Source of the DNA: Sphingobacterium lumbrici
GTDB lineage: Bacteria > Bacteroidota > Bacteroidia > Sphingobacteriales > Sphingobacteriaceae
Assembly (NCBI RefSeq): GCF_006476045.1
Contig: NZ_SRZY01000011.1
Coordinates: 372,001-436,000 of the forward strand
Length of the DNA stretch: 64,000 nucleotides
Direction: 5' to 3'
A program made the position numbers and the translations under genes. Numbering within the stretch: position 1 is the first letter of the stretch; every line of letters begins with the position of its first letter. Of this stretch, positions 16,778 through 26,085 are shown piece after piece. The notes under the pieces are model-generated. The model did no database searches. It was not told the origin of the DNA and was given only the letters and a program-made list of their open reading frames with translations.

Positions 16778-18883
16778 TTATGCCGAACACGATACACATT
16801 CGTCAATACTTGACTTACGTGTACGGGTGTAATACAAGGATTTTAAGCCTAATTTGTGTGCATAGATATAGTATTTTGATAGGTCGCGCGTACTATCCTT
16901 TGAGTTGGTATGAAGGATAGTCGATACACCTTGATCAATATGTCTTTGGATTACGGAAACCAGTTTTAATACCTTGAATTGATCCATATCGTATGCTGAT
17001 TTGAAGTAGAAGTAATTATCGTTCGTCAAATAAGGCATAGGATAATACGTTGTGCTATCTCCATACTCACGCACTTCGATGATATCTACTACAGGCATTA
17101 CCGATGCAGTTGCATTCATGATGTAAGATGTAGATTGATTAGGAGCAATCGCTAAGCGGTAAGCATGGTATACTCCGTGTTCCTGCACTTGTGCCTTCAG
17201 GTTAGTCCAGTCGTCTACTGTTGGGATATGTACGCCTTCAAATAGCTCTTTTACCTTATCTGTTTTAGGTATGTATTCGCGATTCAGATACATGTCGAAA
17301 TACGAACCATCGGCATAACCTGATTTTTCGAAACCTGTAAATGTTTTGCTGCGCTCTTTTGCAATTTCCATAGATGCTTCTAACGAATAGTAGTTCATCA
17401 TCATGAAGAATGTATTTGCAAAATCTAAAGCTTCTGTAGATTCGTACATGATGAAGCTTTTTGCCAGGAATCCATGTAAATTCATAGCACCTAAGCCTAC
17501 GGAGTGCAATTCGCGGTTCGCTTTTGCAATGGAGGGTACCATCTCGATATTTGTCACATCAGATACTACGGTCAGCGATCGCATTGCGGTTTTTACCGTC
17601 TCTTTGATACGCTTATTATCCATTACAGTTGCGATGTTCAATGAACCGAGGTTACATGAAATACCATAGCGGATTGTATCTTCTCTACCATAAATTTCGA
17701 TATCAGAAACTTCCGAAACTTGCATAATCTCTGTACATAGGTTAGAAAATTTTACTTTTCCTATTCCATTCAGAGCATGTGCGCGGTTCGCGTTTTCCTT
17801 AAAGAAAATATAAGGATAGCCCGATTCTTTTTGGGTTTGTGCGATCTTCACCAACATGTGGCGGGCATTGATTTTTTTCTTCTTGACGTTTGGATTAGTG
17901 ATTAGCTCATCATACATTGCGTCCATATCCATCTCGTCAAGAGGTTTACCATACTCTTGCATTACGGTATGTGGATAGATTAAGTAGCATGCTTCGTCTT
18001 TCTCGGCCAATTCCATGAATTTATCAGGAATAATAATACCGATGGATAGCGATTTAATACGTACTTTCTCGTCGACATTAATTTTTTTACAATCCAAAAA
18101 TTCTTCTATATCAGAATGGAAAATATTTAAATATACCGCTCCAGCTCCAGGACGCTGCCCTAACTGGTTGGCATAGGAAAATGTGTCTTCCATAATCTTC
18201 ATGATAGGTAATACACCGCCTGCACGCCCGTCTACACCTTTTATTGCTTCGCCACGCGCACGGATTTTTGAAATATTAAATGAAACTCCTCCACCTATTG
18301 AAGATAATTTCATTGCTGAATCGACTGCATAGCCGATACCATTTAAATTGTCTCCTATTTCATCCAAAAAACATGAAACAAGTTCTCCAGAACGTTTTTT
18401 TCCAGCATTCAAGAATGTCGGGGTAGCAGGCTGATATTCTTGATTGATCATTATTTCGGCGTATTGGATTGCTTTTTCAACTCCTTCTTCGCGCGCTAAA
18501 AATAAGGATACCGCCACGACACGGTCTTCATAGCGTTCTAGGAATTTTTCTCCAGAGTCATCGCGTAGTGCATAGCTTTGGAAAAACTTGAAAGCCGCCA
18601 TAAAGGATTGAAAACGGAATTTCTTCGCATATACAAAATTGTACACTTCTTCCATTTGTTCAAACGTAAACCATTGATAGAAATCGATATAGTAATCGTT
18701 TTCTATCAGATAATCAATTTTTTCCTTTAAGTTGTAAAAGAATACCGTATTCTTATTAACATACTCTAGGAAATAGGCGCGAACAGCCTCTTTATCTTTG
18801 TGAAGGCTGAACTCGTCATCATGTTTAATCATGATTTCGTTATTAAGCAATATCCAGTTTTTTGCTACCTCGTTTGCTATCAT
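16778..18883 (-). CDS. nrdE: Class Ib ribonucleotide reductase, alpha (catalytic) subunit
   Basis: 701 aa. Start MIANEVAKNWILLNNEIM matches the known beginning of Firmicutes NrdE proteins. Active-site elements are the redox cysteine in GELVSCFLDEIGDN, the segment SNLCTEIMQ with the radical cysteine, the paired cysteine in GISCNLGSLN, and the C-terminal shuttle CVSCSA. There is no long N-terminal ATP-cone, as expected for class Ib. It overlaps the upstream nrdI by 41 nt, so translation is probably coupled. It makes deoxynucleotides under aerobic conditions, with NrdH as electron donor. Confidence 0.95.
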   Translation of the reverse strand: MIANEVAKNWILLNNEIMIKHDDEFSLHKDKEAVRAYFLEYVNKNTVFFYNLKEKIDYLIENDYYIDFYQWFTFEQMEEVYNFVYAKKFRFQSFMAAFKFFQSYALRDDSGEKFLERYEDRVVAVSLFLAREEGVEKAIQYAEIMINQEYQPATPTFLNAGKKRSGELVSCFLDEIGDNLNGIGYAVDSAMKLSSIGGGVSFNISKIRARGEAIKGVDGRAGGVLPIMKIMEDTFSYANQLGQRPGAGAVYLNIFHSDIEEFLDCKKINVDEKVRIKSLSIGIIIPDKFMELAEKDEACYLIYPHTVMQEYGKPLDEMDMDAMYDELITNPNVKKKKINARHMLVKIAQTQKESGYPYIFFKENANRAHALNGIGKVKFSNLCTEIMQVSEVSDIEIYGREDTIRYGISCNLGSLNIATVMDNKRIKETVKTAMRSLTVVSDVTNIEMVPSIAKANRELHSVGLGAMNLHGFLAKSFIMYESTEALDFANTFFMMMNYYSLEASMEIAKERSKTFTGFEKSGYADGSYFDMYLNREYIPKTDKVKELFEGVHIPTVDDWTNLKAQVQEHGVYHAYRLAIAPNQSTSYIMNATASVMPVVDIIEVREYGDSTTYYPMPYLTNDNYFYFKSAYDMDQFKVLKLVSVIQRHIDQGVSTILHTNSKDSTRDLSKYYIYAHKLGLKSLYYTRTRKSSIDECVSCSA

Positions 18884-19250
18884 AGTATTGATTTTTTATG
18901 ATGTCTATAAATTGATTAATATCCTCCATGGTACCCGACAGCTCAAATTTGAAAGCCATTGGAATATCATATTGTTCTGCAATTTTATCTGCTGCAATGC
19001 CAAAATTTCTTCCCCAGTTGCGGTTGCCACTTGATGTTACTGAAAAAAAATTGCTGTGCTGTGTTTGTAAAAATTCTTCAGTCATCGGGGGTACTTTACC
19101 AAAGTTCGTTGTAAAAGTAATAAGGTGCCCCGGTGTATCAACAACCATATCCTTGTGGATACGGTGTGCTGTCCAGCCTGTAATCTGAGTCACTTTATCA
19201 ATAAAACGCTGTACATTGCCCGTTCTGCTATCGTAATATAAATGTGTCAT
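18843..19250 (-). CDS. nrdI: Flavodoxin-like NrdI, class Ib RNR activator
   Basis: 135 aa. The flavodoxin-like start is LYYDSRTGNVQRFIDKV, followed by ITFTTNFGKVPPMTEEFL and SSGNRNWGRNFG, a family hallmark. NrdI supplies oxidant for assembly of the manganese-tyrosyl radical on NrdF. Its 3' end overlaps nrdE by 41 nt. Confidence 0.94.
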   Translation of the reverse strand: MTHLYYDSRTGNVQRFIDKVTQITGWTAHRIHKDMVVDTPGHLITFTTNFGKVPPMTEEFLQTQHSNFFSVTSSGNRNWGRNFGIAADKIAEQYDIPMAFKFELSGTMEDINQFIDIIKNQYYDSKRGSKKLDIA

Positions 19251-19279
19251 GTCAACATGTTTTAAATAATACGAGATTC

Positions 19280-19516
19280 TTATTGTGCAATAGCTGCTTC
19301 TAACTCTTCTGGTCTGAATCCTATGATACGGTGTGTTATTTCGTTGTCTTCTAATATAATTACAGTAGGTACTGTTCTTACTTTAAACTTAACCGCTAAT
19401 TCAGGTTCATCGAAAGGATTAACCGTTTCGTAAGAGATACCTTTGTTGTCAAGGTAAGCCGATACTTGTGCGCATGGGGCACAGTCATTTTTTTCGAATT
19501 TAATGATTCTTGCCAT
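19280..19516 (-). CDS. nrdH: NrdH-like glutaredoxin/thioredoxin
   Basis: 78 aa thioredoxin-fold protein with a redox motif CAPC at residues 12-15 and the cis-proline segment RTVPTVII. NrdH proteins usually carry CVQC or CMQC, so CAPC is a variant. First gene of nrdHIEF; it would re-reduce NrdE using thioredoxin reductase. It lies 29 nt before nrdI. Confidence 0.9.
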   Translation of the reverse strand: MARIIKFEKNDCAPCAQVSAYLDNKGISYETVNPFDEPELAVKFKVRTVPTVIILEDNEITHRIIGFRPEELEAAIAQ

Positions 19517-19927
19517 GTTATAGTTAAGTTTAGAAGTAACAGAAGACGCTAACCCTCTGGTACCATGTATTTAATGAATTATGATTTTTTGAGATTGTCA
19601 GTAATCTCTTGCTAAACAAATATCATATATTTTATACGCGAGCGGTAGTTATACTTTTCCACATTAATTTTAACACTTCGATGGAAATGCGCTTGATGAA
19701 GGTAATTTTTGTATAATGATTTGTTTTACAGGTTTTAAGATATGTGGATAACTTTAAAATCCTTTTTTGTAGTTGAATTTCTACACGTAAAAAATGACTA
19801 ATTTATGCAAAAAAAACTATCTAATTTTGTGGATTATATCAAAAAAATAAGTAAACTTATAGGGGTTTCCTAGTGATTTAATATTATTAAAATTAAGTCA
19901 TTCTTTTACATTAAATAATCTATTCTA
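19517..19927. promoter_or_regulatory. 411-nt divergent intergenic region, nrdHIEF / S9 peptidase
   Basis: No gene is visible. An inverted repeat gagatt-gtcagt-aatctc lies at 19591-19608, about 75 nt upstream of nrdH, and could be an operator; I could not match it to the NrdR box. On the plus strand TAATTTTG (19822-19829) is a possible -7 element for the S9 peptidase gene. The rest is AT-rich. Confidence 0.4.
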
Positions 19928-22330
19928 ATGCACAAATTTATCTTTCTTTGGCTCTTTCTCTTTGTGTTTAACATTCAAGCACAAGAGCATGTTACCTATC
20001 AACAACCCTCTTCAGAAATATTGACACTAGCCGATTACCAACGGCCGCCAACTATCCGCATAAGTGAGGATAAAAGTTGGATTGTGTCCGTTTATCGTTC
20101 TACATATAAGAGCTTAGACGAACTTACTCAAGAGGAGCTTCGACTAGGAGGGCTACGTATCAATCCGCTGACGAATATATCAAGTACTGCTACCTATTCG
20201 AACGATTTAAAGATTAGGAAAACAGGAGAGAAAACTGATATACCCGTTTCAGGACTGCCGGAGCAGGCAAAGATAGCACATATCAGCTTTTCACCAGATT
20301 CCAAGGTGTTGGTGTTTACACACACCACAACTCAAGGTGTTGAATTGTGGTGTGTTGAGTTGTCGACTGCAAAAGCCAAAAGGTTGACAGCCGACAATTT
20401 GAATGCCAATTTAGGAACACCCTATACTTGGTTTAAAGATAGCTCCAAATTGTTGATTATGAGATTGCCCGGAGATCGCAAGCAATTGATCGACAGTAGT
20501 AAAGATTTGCCGTTAGGCCCTATCGTATCAACTAGTACGGGACAAGTTTCGCAATTGAGAACCTATCAGGATTTATTGAAGAATCCACAGGACGAATCAA
20601 ATTTTGAAACACTAGTAAATTCCGAACTGTATATAGTAGATCTTAACGGGCAGCAGACTAAGTTTATGGATAGCGATATGTTTGTTCAGGAATCATTCTC
20701 ACCGGACGGACGCTACCTATTGGTTACCACGATTAAGCGACCATTTTCCTATGTCGTCCCTTATTCTCAATTTCCACAGGAAACAAAGGTTTACGATCTA
20801 GCCGGAACCCTTATCAAGGTCGTCAACGAAGTTCCGCTCACAGAGATTCAGCCTAAGGGGTTTTCCTCTACGCGTAAAGGTAAAAGATCAATGGGTTGGC
20901 GAAGCGACAAAGCATCCAGTCTATATTATGTCGAGGCGTTGGATGAAGGGGATGCCACCAAGAAGGTTGAATTCAGGGATGAACTTTTTACGTGGGAGGT
21001 GCCATTTTCCAGCTTACCAACATCTTTGATGAAATTAGCCGATCGCTACAGCGGTGTGTTATGGGGCGATGAAGAAAATACATTGGTTTATTCCTCTTGG
21101 TACGACACCCGTAGTGTAAAGACATTCTTATTGAATCCTACTACAGGCTCGTCAAAATTAGTTTTAGATCGTAACTCTCAAGATGTATACAGTGACCCGG
21201 GCAATGTCCACATGCATCGAAATCAATATGGCAGACAAGTTATGTTTATCCATAAACAGAAAGCTTATTGGGTAGGAAATGGTTTTACAAAAGAGGGGCA
21301 ATTTCCTTTTATCGATGAATACGATCTAAAGACGGGCGCAAAAAAAAGATTGTATACTTCTGATATTCCAGGCAAAAAGGAAACGATAGTCGATCTTGTT
21401 GATATCACAAAAGGAGATATCATCGTATCCGTAGAGTCACCCACATTATACCCGAACTATTTTCTTAAAAACATTAAATCCGGTAAATCATCTGTGCTAA
21501 CTACATTTGAAAATCCATTTAAAGGGTTGGACGATGTTTACAAAGAAGTAATTTCTTATAAACGTGCTGATGGCGTTGACTTAACAGGAACATTATATTT
21601 GCCGTCTGGATACGACAGGAATAAAAAGGAAAAATTGCCTTTGCTGATCTGGGCATATCCAACAGAGTATAAAGACAAGAGTACTGCGGGACAGAATACG
21701 GCAAACCCCAATGACTTTACTTTTCCATACTATGGGTCTTTTGTTTATTGGGTAACCAAAGGCTATGCGGTATTAGACGATGCTGCTTTTCCAATTATTG
21801 GAGAAGGTACGGATGAACCCAATGATACATTTATTGAACAACTTGTTGCAAATGGAAAGGCGGCTATCGATGCAGTAGATAAGCTTGGGTATATTGACCG
21901 CACGAAGGTTGGTGTGGGCGGACATTCCTATGGTGCTTTTATGACGGCTAATCTATTGACACATTCGGATTTGTTTGCTGTCGGCATCGCACGTTCTGGC
22001 GCTTATAATCGTACCTTGACACCGTTTGGTTTTCAACGGGAACAGCGGAATTATTGGGATGTACCTGAGGTATATAATACCATGTCTCCGTTTATGCAAG
22101 CCGATAAAATGAAAACTCCCATGTTATTGATCCACGGTACAGCAGATAACAATCCTGGAACGTTTACATTACAGACGGAGCGCTACTTCCAAGCATTAAA
22201 GAATCTCGGAGCACCTGTCCGCATGGTGTTATTGCCGTTCGAATCGCATGGATACCAATCCAAAGAAAGCGTATTACACGTCCTATGGGAACAGGATCAG
22301 TTTTTAGAAAAGTATCTGAAAGGAAAATAA
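19928..22330 (+). CDS. S9 family (prolyl-oligopeptidase-like) serine peptidase, secreted
   Basis: 800 aa. Signal peptide residues 1-18 (HKFIFLWLFLFVFNIQAQ). An N-terminal beta-propeller of roughly 500 residues has repeated ISFSPDSKVLVF and ESFSPDGRYLLV units. The C-terminal alpha/beta-hydrolase domain has the nucleophile Ser667 in GGHSYGAFM, Asp740 in HGTADNNPG and His774 in FESHGYQ. The sequence is closest in character to the glutamyl-endopeptidase-like group that includes the plant chloroplast enzyme. It probably degrades peptides in the periplasm. Monocistronic between the nrd region and the BCAA operon end. Confidence 0.92.
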   Translation: MHKFIFLWLFLFVFNIQAQEHVTYQQPSSEILTLADYQRPPTIRISEDKSWIVSVYRSTYKSLDELTQEELRLGGLRINPLTNISSTATYSNDLKIRKTGEKTDIPVSGLPEQAKIAHISFSPDSKVLVFTHTTTQGVELWCVELSTAKAKRLTADNLNANLGTPYTWFKDSSKLLIMRLPGDRKQLIDSSKDLPLGPIVSTSTGQVSQLRTYQDLLKNPQDESNFETLVNSELYIVDLNGQQTKFMDSDMFVQESFSPDGRYLLVTTIKRPFSYVVPYSQFPQETKVYDLAGTLIKVVNEVPLTEIQPKGFSSTRKGKRSMGWRSDKASSLYYVEALDEGDATKKVEFRDELFTWEVPFSSLPTSLMKLADRYSGVLWGDEENTLVYSSWYDTRSVKTFLLNPTTGSSKLVLDRNSQDVYSDPGNVHMHRNQYGRQVMFIHKQKAYWVGNGFTKEGQFPFIDEYDLKTGAKKRLYTSDIPGKKETIVDLVDITKGDIIVSVESPTLYPNYFLKNIKSGKSSVLTTFENPFKGLDDVYKEVISYKRADGVDLTGTLYLPSGYDRNKKEKLPLLIWAYPTEYKDKSTAGQNTANPNDFTFPYYGSFVYWVTKGYAVLDDAAFPIIGEGTDEPNDTFIEQLVANGKAAIDAVDKLGYIDRTKVGVGGHSYGAFMTANLLTHSDLFAVGIARSGAYNRTLTPFGFQREQRNYWDVPEVYNTMSPFMQADKMKTPMLLIHGTADNNPGTFTLQTERYFQALKNLGAPVRMVLLPFESHGYQSKESVLHVLWEQDQFLEKYLKGK

Positions 22331-22366
22331 AAATTATAGGTGCATCGTACAATGCACCTATAAAAA
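22331..22366. terminator. Terminator between S9 peptidase and ilvA
   Basis: tataggtgcat (22335-22345) pairs with atgcacctata (22352-22362). On the minus strand a T-run follows the stem, so it ends the BCAA operon; the plus side has only A after the stem and would rely on the hairpin. Confidence 0.85.
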
Positions 22367-22428
22367 ATCTATATGTTATTATTGGGCTGCTTTTACTTGA
22401 AACGGTAACAAGTAATCAACAATATACC

Positions 22429-23676
22429 TTATACCAGGTATTCAAATAGGGTCTGATCTTTATTGACTTCGATAAAATCGAATTTATACATTTTCATACG
22501 TTCGATAAAGCTGATATAATCCTTAGGATCATTTAGTTCAATACCAATTAATGCTGGGCCGCGTTCACGTTCGGTCTTTTTGATGTATTCAAAACGTGTA
22601 ATATCATCCTTAGGACCAAGTACCTCGGTGACTAAGAGACGCAATGCACCGGGACGTTGCGGAAAACGAACAATAAAGTAGTGTTTGAATCCTTCATAGA
22701 GCAAGGACATTTCCTTGATTTCGCTCATACGATCGATATCGTTGTTGCCACCAGAGACAATGCAGACTACCTTTTTACCTTTGATTTCTTCTTGATGGAA
22801 TTCCAATGCCGAAATGGACAGTGCCCCGGCCGGTTCGGCGACAATGGCATCCTTGTTGTAAAGTTCTAAAATGGATGTACAAATTTTACCTTCCGGAACA
22901 GACTTTACAGAATCCAATAGTTGACTGCTGATCGAATAGGTTAATGCACCAATCTTTTTGACCGCTGCTCCATCTACGAACTTGTTGATGTGTTCTAATT
23001 CGATCGGTCCTCCATGGGCAATAGCTGCTTGCATAGAAGGGGCTCCTTCGGGTTCAATACCATACAGTTTTACCTGTGGAGCAACTTTTTTCAGATGATA
23101 GCTCACGCCCGAGGATAGTCCACCACCTCCTATAGGGATAAAGACCGCGTCTAAGTCCGGGAGATCTTCCAAGATCTCTACAGCTACGGTTCCCTGGCCT
23201 TCAATGATTTTAATATCGTCAAAAGGTGGGATAAAATTCATATTGTGTGCCGTAGCATACTCCGTTGCTGCTTTTTGGCAATCGTCAAATGTATCACCGG
23301 TTAGTACGATCTCAATGTGGCCATTTCCCCACATTTCGGTCTGCGTAATCTTTTGACGAGGCGTAGGTCCGGGCATAAAAATAACACCCTTGATGCCTAG
23401 CTTTTTGCAAGAGAAGGCTACCCCTTGTGCATGATTACCTGCGCTGGCACATACCACTCCACGTGATCTTTCTTCTTCTGATAGACTCACGATCTTGTTA
23501 TAAGCACCTCGTAACTTGTACGAGCGTACCACTTGAAGATCTTCTCTCTTTAAGTATACGTGTGCGCCATATTTTTCAGAAAGATGCAGGTTGTATTGTA
23601 GCGGTGTGCGCGTTACAACGTCTTTTATACGTTCTTTGGCGCGCAGCGAATCTATTTCTAATGTTGATAAGTCCAT
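22429..23676 (-). CDS. ilvA: Threonine ammonia-lyase (threonine dehydratase), biosynthetic
   Basis: 415 aa from ATG at 23676 (MDLSTLEIDSLRAKERI). The 14 residues added by the longest frame lie in hairpin-rich intergenic DNA and are rejected. PLP lysine is in VRSYKLRGAYNKI; the glycine loop is CIVSGGNND-like VVCIVSGGNND, with FIPIGGGGLSSGV upstream. One ACT-like regulatory region ends the protein (FIVRFPQRPGALRLL). It makes 2-oxobutanoate for isoleucine synthesis. Last gene of the ilv-leu operon. Confidence 0.93.
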   Translation of the reverse strand: MDLSTLEIDSLRAKERIKDVVTRTPLQYNLHLSEKYGAHVYLKREDLQVVRSYKLRGAYNKIVSLSEEERSRGVVCASAGNHAQGVAFSCKKLGIKGVIFMPGPTPRQKITQTEMWGNGHIEIVLTGDTFDDCQKAATEYATAHNMNFIPPFDDIKIIEGQGTVAVEILEDLPDLDAVFIPIGGGGLSSGVSYHLKKVAPQVKLYGIEPEGAPSMQAAIAHGGPIELEHINKFVDGAAVKKIGALTYSISSQLLDSVKSVPEGKICTSILELYNKDAIVAEPAGALSISALEFHQEEIKGKKVVCIVSGGNNDIDRMSEIKEMSLLYEGFKHYFIVRFPQRPGALRLLVTEVLGPKDDITRFEYIKKTERERGPALIGIELNDPKDYISFIERMKMYKFDFIEVNKDQTLFEYLV

Positions 23677-23691
23677 TTTATATTGGAGAAT

Positions 23692-23741
23692 GGATAAAAG
23701 AGTAAGGATTAAAGACATCTTTGATCCTTACTCTTTTATCC
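23692..23741. repeat. Long near-perfect hairpin between leuA and ilvA
   Basis: ggataaaagagtaaggat (23692-23709) pairs exactly with atccttactcttttatcc (23724-23741). A further aaag/cttt pair closes a 4-nt loop, giving about 23 pairs with one wobble. It carries the same words as other gaps in the window. No T-run follows on the minus strand. Confidence 0.85.
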
Positions 23742-23751
23742 TTGTTCTATA

Positions 23752-24906
23752 TTATTTAACTAAGGCAAGTAGGTCTTCATCGTTAATGTCTTTTTTTGCA
23801 TCAGCGATAACTAAGAAACGCTCGTATGTAGTGGCCAAAGTTTCTTTATCCAAATGGTAACCTAGGCGCTCTAAGTGATGTTTTAACGCATGACGGCCTG
23901 ATCGTGCAGTCAAGATAATATCAGCTTCTTCCAGACCGACATCCTCCGGACGGATGATTTCATAATTTTCACGATGTTTTAAGAAGCCATCCTGATGGAT
24001 CCCTGAACTATGCGCAAATGCATTTCGGCCTACGATAGCTTTATTGGGCTGTACCGGCATGTTCATCATGTCACTCACTTTGCGTGAGATATAGGTAAAC
24101 ATCGTACTGTCTATATTAGAGCTCAGATTTCCAAAGGATTGATTGTGTACTTTTAAAATCATTGCTACTTCCTCCAATGATGTATTGCCTGCACGCTCTC
24201 CGATACCGTTGATCGTACATTCTACCTGCCGAGCGCCGTTCTGCACTGCAGCAATAGAATTGGCCGTTGCTAATCCTAAGTCATTATGGCAATGTGCAGA
24301 GATGATAGCCTGGTCAATATTTTTGACATGTTCTTTAAGGTATTTGATCTTCGCGCCATATTGATCGGGTAGGCAATAACCATTTGTATCGGGAATATTG
24401 ACTACTGTAGCACCGGCAGCAATTACAGCTTCGATCATTTGAGCAAGATAGACCAAGTCGGCACGTCCGGCATCTTCAGCATAGAATTCTACGTCTTCGA
24501 CATAGGATTTTGCATGTTTGACGGCTGCTATGGCTCTTTCCAAAATCTCTTCCCGGGTGCTGTTGAATTTGTAATGGATATGCATATCCGATGAACCGAT
24601 TCCGGTGTGTATACGCGGACGTTTGGCGTATTTTAGCGCATCAGCAGCTACATCAATATCGTTCTTATTGGCTCTGGTTAAGGCGCAGATAATCACGTTG
24701 TCAACAGCTTTGGATAACTCGACAACCGATTGGAAATCTCCGGGACTTGATACCGGAAATCCAGCTTCAATAATATCAACGCCCAAACGTTCTAGATCTT
24801 TAGCAATTTCGACTTTTTCTGTCGTCGTTAATTGGCATCCGGGAACTTGCTCACCGTCGCGAAGCGTCGTGTCGAAGATGTATAAGTGATTAGGATCGTG
24901 TAACAT
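23752..24906 (-). CDS. leuA: 2-isopropylmalate synthase, short form
   Basis: 384 aa. The catalytic HMG-like TIM barrel is complete: [26 protein letters not shown] (metal-binding HxH region) and [18 protein letters not shown]. The helical linker follows ([17 protein letters not shown]). The protein ends at about the point where longer LeuA enzymes begin the C-terminal leucine-binding domain, so direct feedback inhibition is probably missing. It condenses acetyl-CoA and 2-oxoisovalerate. A homocitrate or citramalate synthase is possible in principle but the leuBCD neighbours argue for LeuA. Confidence 0.9.
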   Translation of the reverse strand: MLHDPNHLYIFDTTLRDGEQVPGCQLTTTEKVEIAKDLERLGVDIIEAGFPVSSPGDFQSVVELSKAVDNVIICALTRANKNDIDVAADALKYAKRPRIHTGIGSSDMHIHYKFNSTREEILERAIAAVKHAKSYVEDVEFYAEDAGRADLVYLAQMIEAVIAAGATVVNIPDTNGYCLPDQYGAKIKYLKEHVKNIDQAIISAHCHNDLGLATANSIAAVQNGARQVECTINGIGERAGNTSLEEVAMILKVHNQSFGNLSSNIDSTMFTYISRKVSDMMNMPVQPNKAIVGRNAFAHSSGIHQDGFLKHRENYEIIRPEDVGLEEADIILTARSGRHALKHHLERLGYHLDKETLATTYERFLVIADAKKDINDEDLLALVK

Positions 24907-24933
24907 AATTTTAAATTAAAAAGTTAAAAACAG

Positions 24934-24998
24934 TCATTGCGAGCGAGCAGATCAATCTCTTTATTCAGCTAGATTACTTCGCTCTGCCCGCAATGGCG
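24934..24998. repeat. REP-like palindromic element between leuB and leuA
   Basis: tcattgcgagcgagcagatc and the opposing arm cgctctgcccgcaatggcga form an imperfect inverted repeat around aatctctttattcagctaga. It is more GC-rich than its surroundings. Only one copy is present in this window. It resembles the cattgcgag-type REP elements seen in many bacterial genomes. Confidence 0.6.
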
Positions 24999-25004
24999 AG
25001 CTAT

Positions 25005-26078
25005 TTATTTAATATATTCTAATACTTTAGCACCCATTTCGTTTGTGCCTAAAACTTTATTGGATGCAGTTTCCGCATTTGCGATATCACCTGTTCTCCA
25101 ACCCGCTTTTAATGTATCCGCTACGGCTGTAGTCACCAACTTAGCCTCTTCCTGTAAACCAAAAGCAATATCGAGCATCAAAGCTGCAGATAGGATAGAA
25201 GCTAATGGGTTCGCTTTGTTTTGACTGGCTATATCGTGTGCTGAACCGTGGATGGGTTCGAAAAATCCTGTTCCGTCACCAATAGAGGCCGAAGCTAACA
25301 TACCCATAGATCCCGCAATTTGTGAAGCCTCGTCTGTCAATATATCGCCAAATAGATTCGCCGTCAATACGACATCAAATTTTTTCGGATTCTTTACCAA
25401 CTGCATTGCCGCATTATCGATAAACATGTGTTCAGTTTCTACATCAGGATACTCCTGTGCGATCTCCTGTACGACTTCGCGCCACAGACGAGAGGTCTCC
25501 AGTACATTCGCTTTATCGACAGAGCATAATTTTTTATTACGCGTACGTGCCGCATCATAAGCTTTGCGTGCGATGCGTTCTACTTCGTAACGGTGGTAGT
25601 TCATCAGGTCAGAAGCGAATGTGTTGTCCTCATTGCGTCTTTTTTCACCGAAATATACATCTCCTGTCAATTCGCGGAAGAATAAGATGTCTGTTCCACG
25701 TAACACCTCCGGTTTCAAACTGGACGCATCTAATAGTTCATCGAATAATAAGATCGGGCGCAGGTTGGCATAGAGTCCCAACTCTTTGCGTATTTTCAAG
25801 AGACCTTGTTCCGGACGTACCTTTGCTGAAGGATCATTGTCATACTTCGCATGACCAATGGCACCAAATAAAATCGCATCTGAAGCTTTTGCTTTTTCCA
25901 GGGTTTCATCGGGAAGTGGATTACCAGTCGCTTCAATAGCCGTGTGCCCCATGATAGCTTCGTCAAAAACAAATTCATGGTTATATTTTTGGGCTACGGC
26001 TTCTAATACTTGCTTTCCCCAAGTAGTTACTTCTTGTCCAATTCCATCGCCTGGAATAATAAGAATATTTTTTTTCAT
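25005..26078 (-). CDS. leuB: 3-isopropylmalate dehydrogenase
   Basis: 357 aa. It has the NAD-dependent decarboxylating dehydrogenase start IPGDGIGQEVT, the substrate-binding REL segment (FFRELTGDVYFGEKRR), DNAAMQLVKNPKKFDV and the NAD loop EPIHGSAHDIA. It oxidises and decarboxylates 3-isopropylmalate to 2-oxoisocaproate in leucine synthesis. The gap to leuA contains the REP-like element; the ABC ATPase gene lies 7 nt upstream in transcription. Confidence 0.95.
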   Translation of the reverse strand: MKKNILIIPGDGIGQEVTTWGKQVLEAVAQKYNHEFVFDEAIMGHTAIEATGNPLPDETLEKAKASDAILFGAIGHAKYDNDPSAKVRPEQGLLKIRKELGLYANLRPILLFDELLDASSLKPEVLRGTDILFFRELTGDVYFGEKRRNEDNTFASDLMNYHRYEVERIARKAYDAARTRNKKLCSVDKANVLETSRLWREVVQEIAQEYPDVETEHMFIDNAAMQLVKNPKKFDVVLTANLFGDILTDEASQIAGSMGMLASASIGDGTGFFEPIHGSAHDIASQNKANPLASILSAALMLDIAFGLQEEAKLVTTAVADTLKAGWRTGDIANAETASNKVLGTNEMGAKVLEYIK

Positions 26079-26085
26079 TATAGTG

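Noticed and set aside
19591..19608. Inverted repeat upstream of nrdH as an NrdR box
   Set aside because: Sequence does not match the NrdR-box pattern; kept only as an unspecified inverted repeat.
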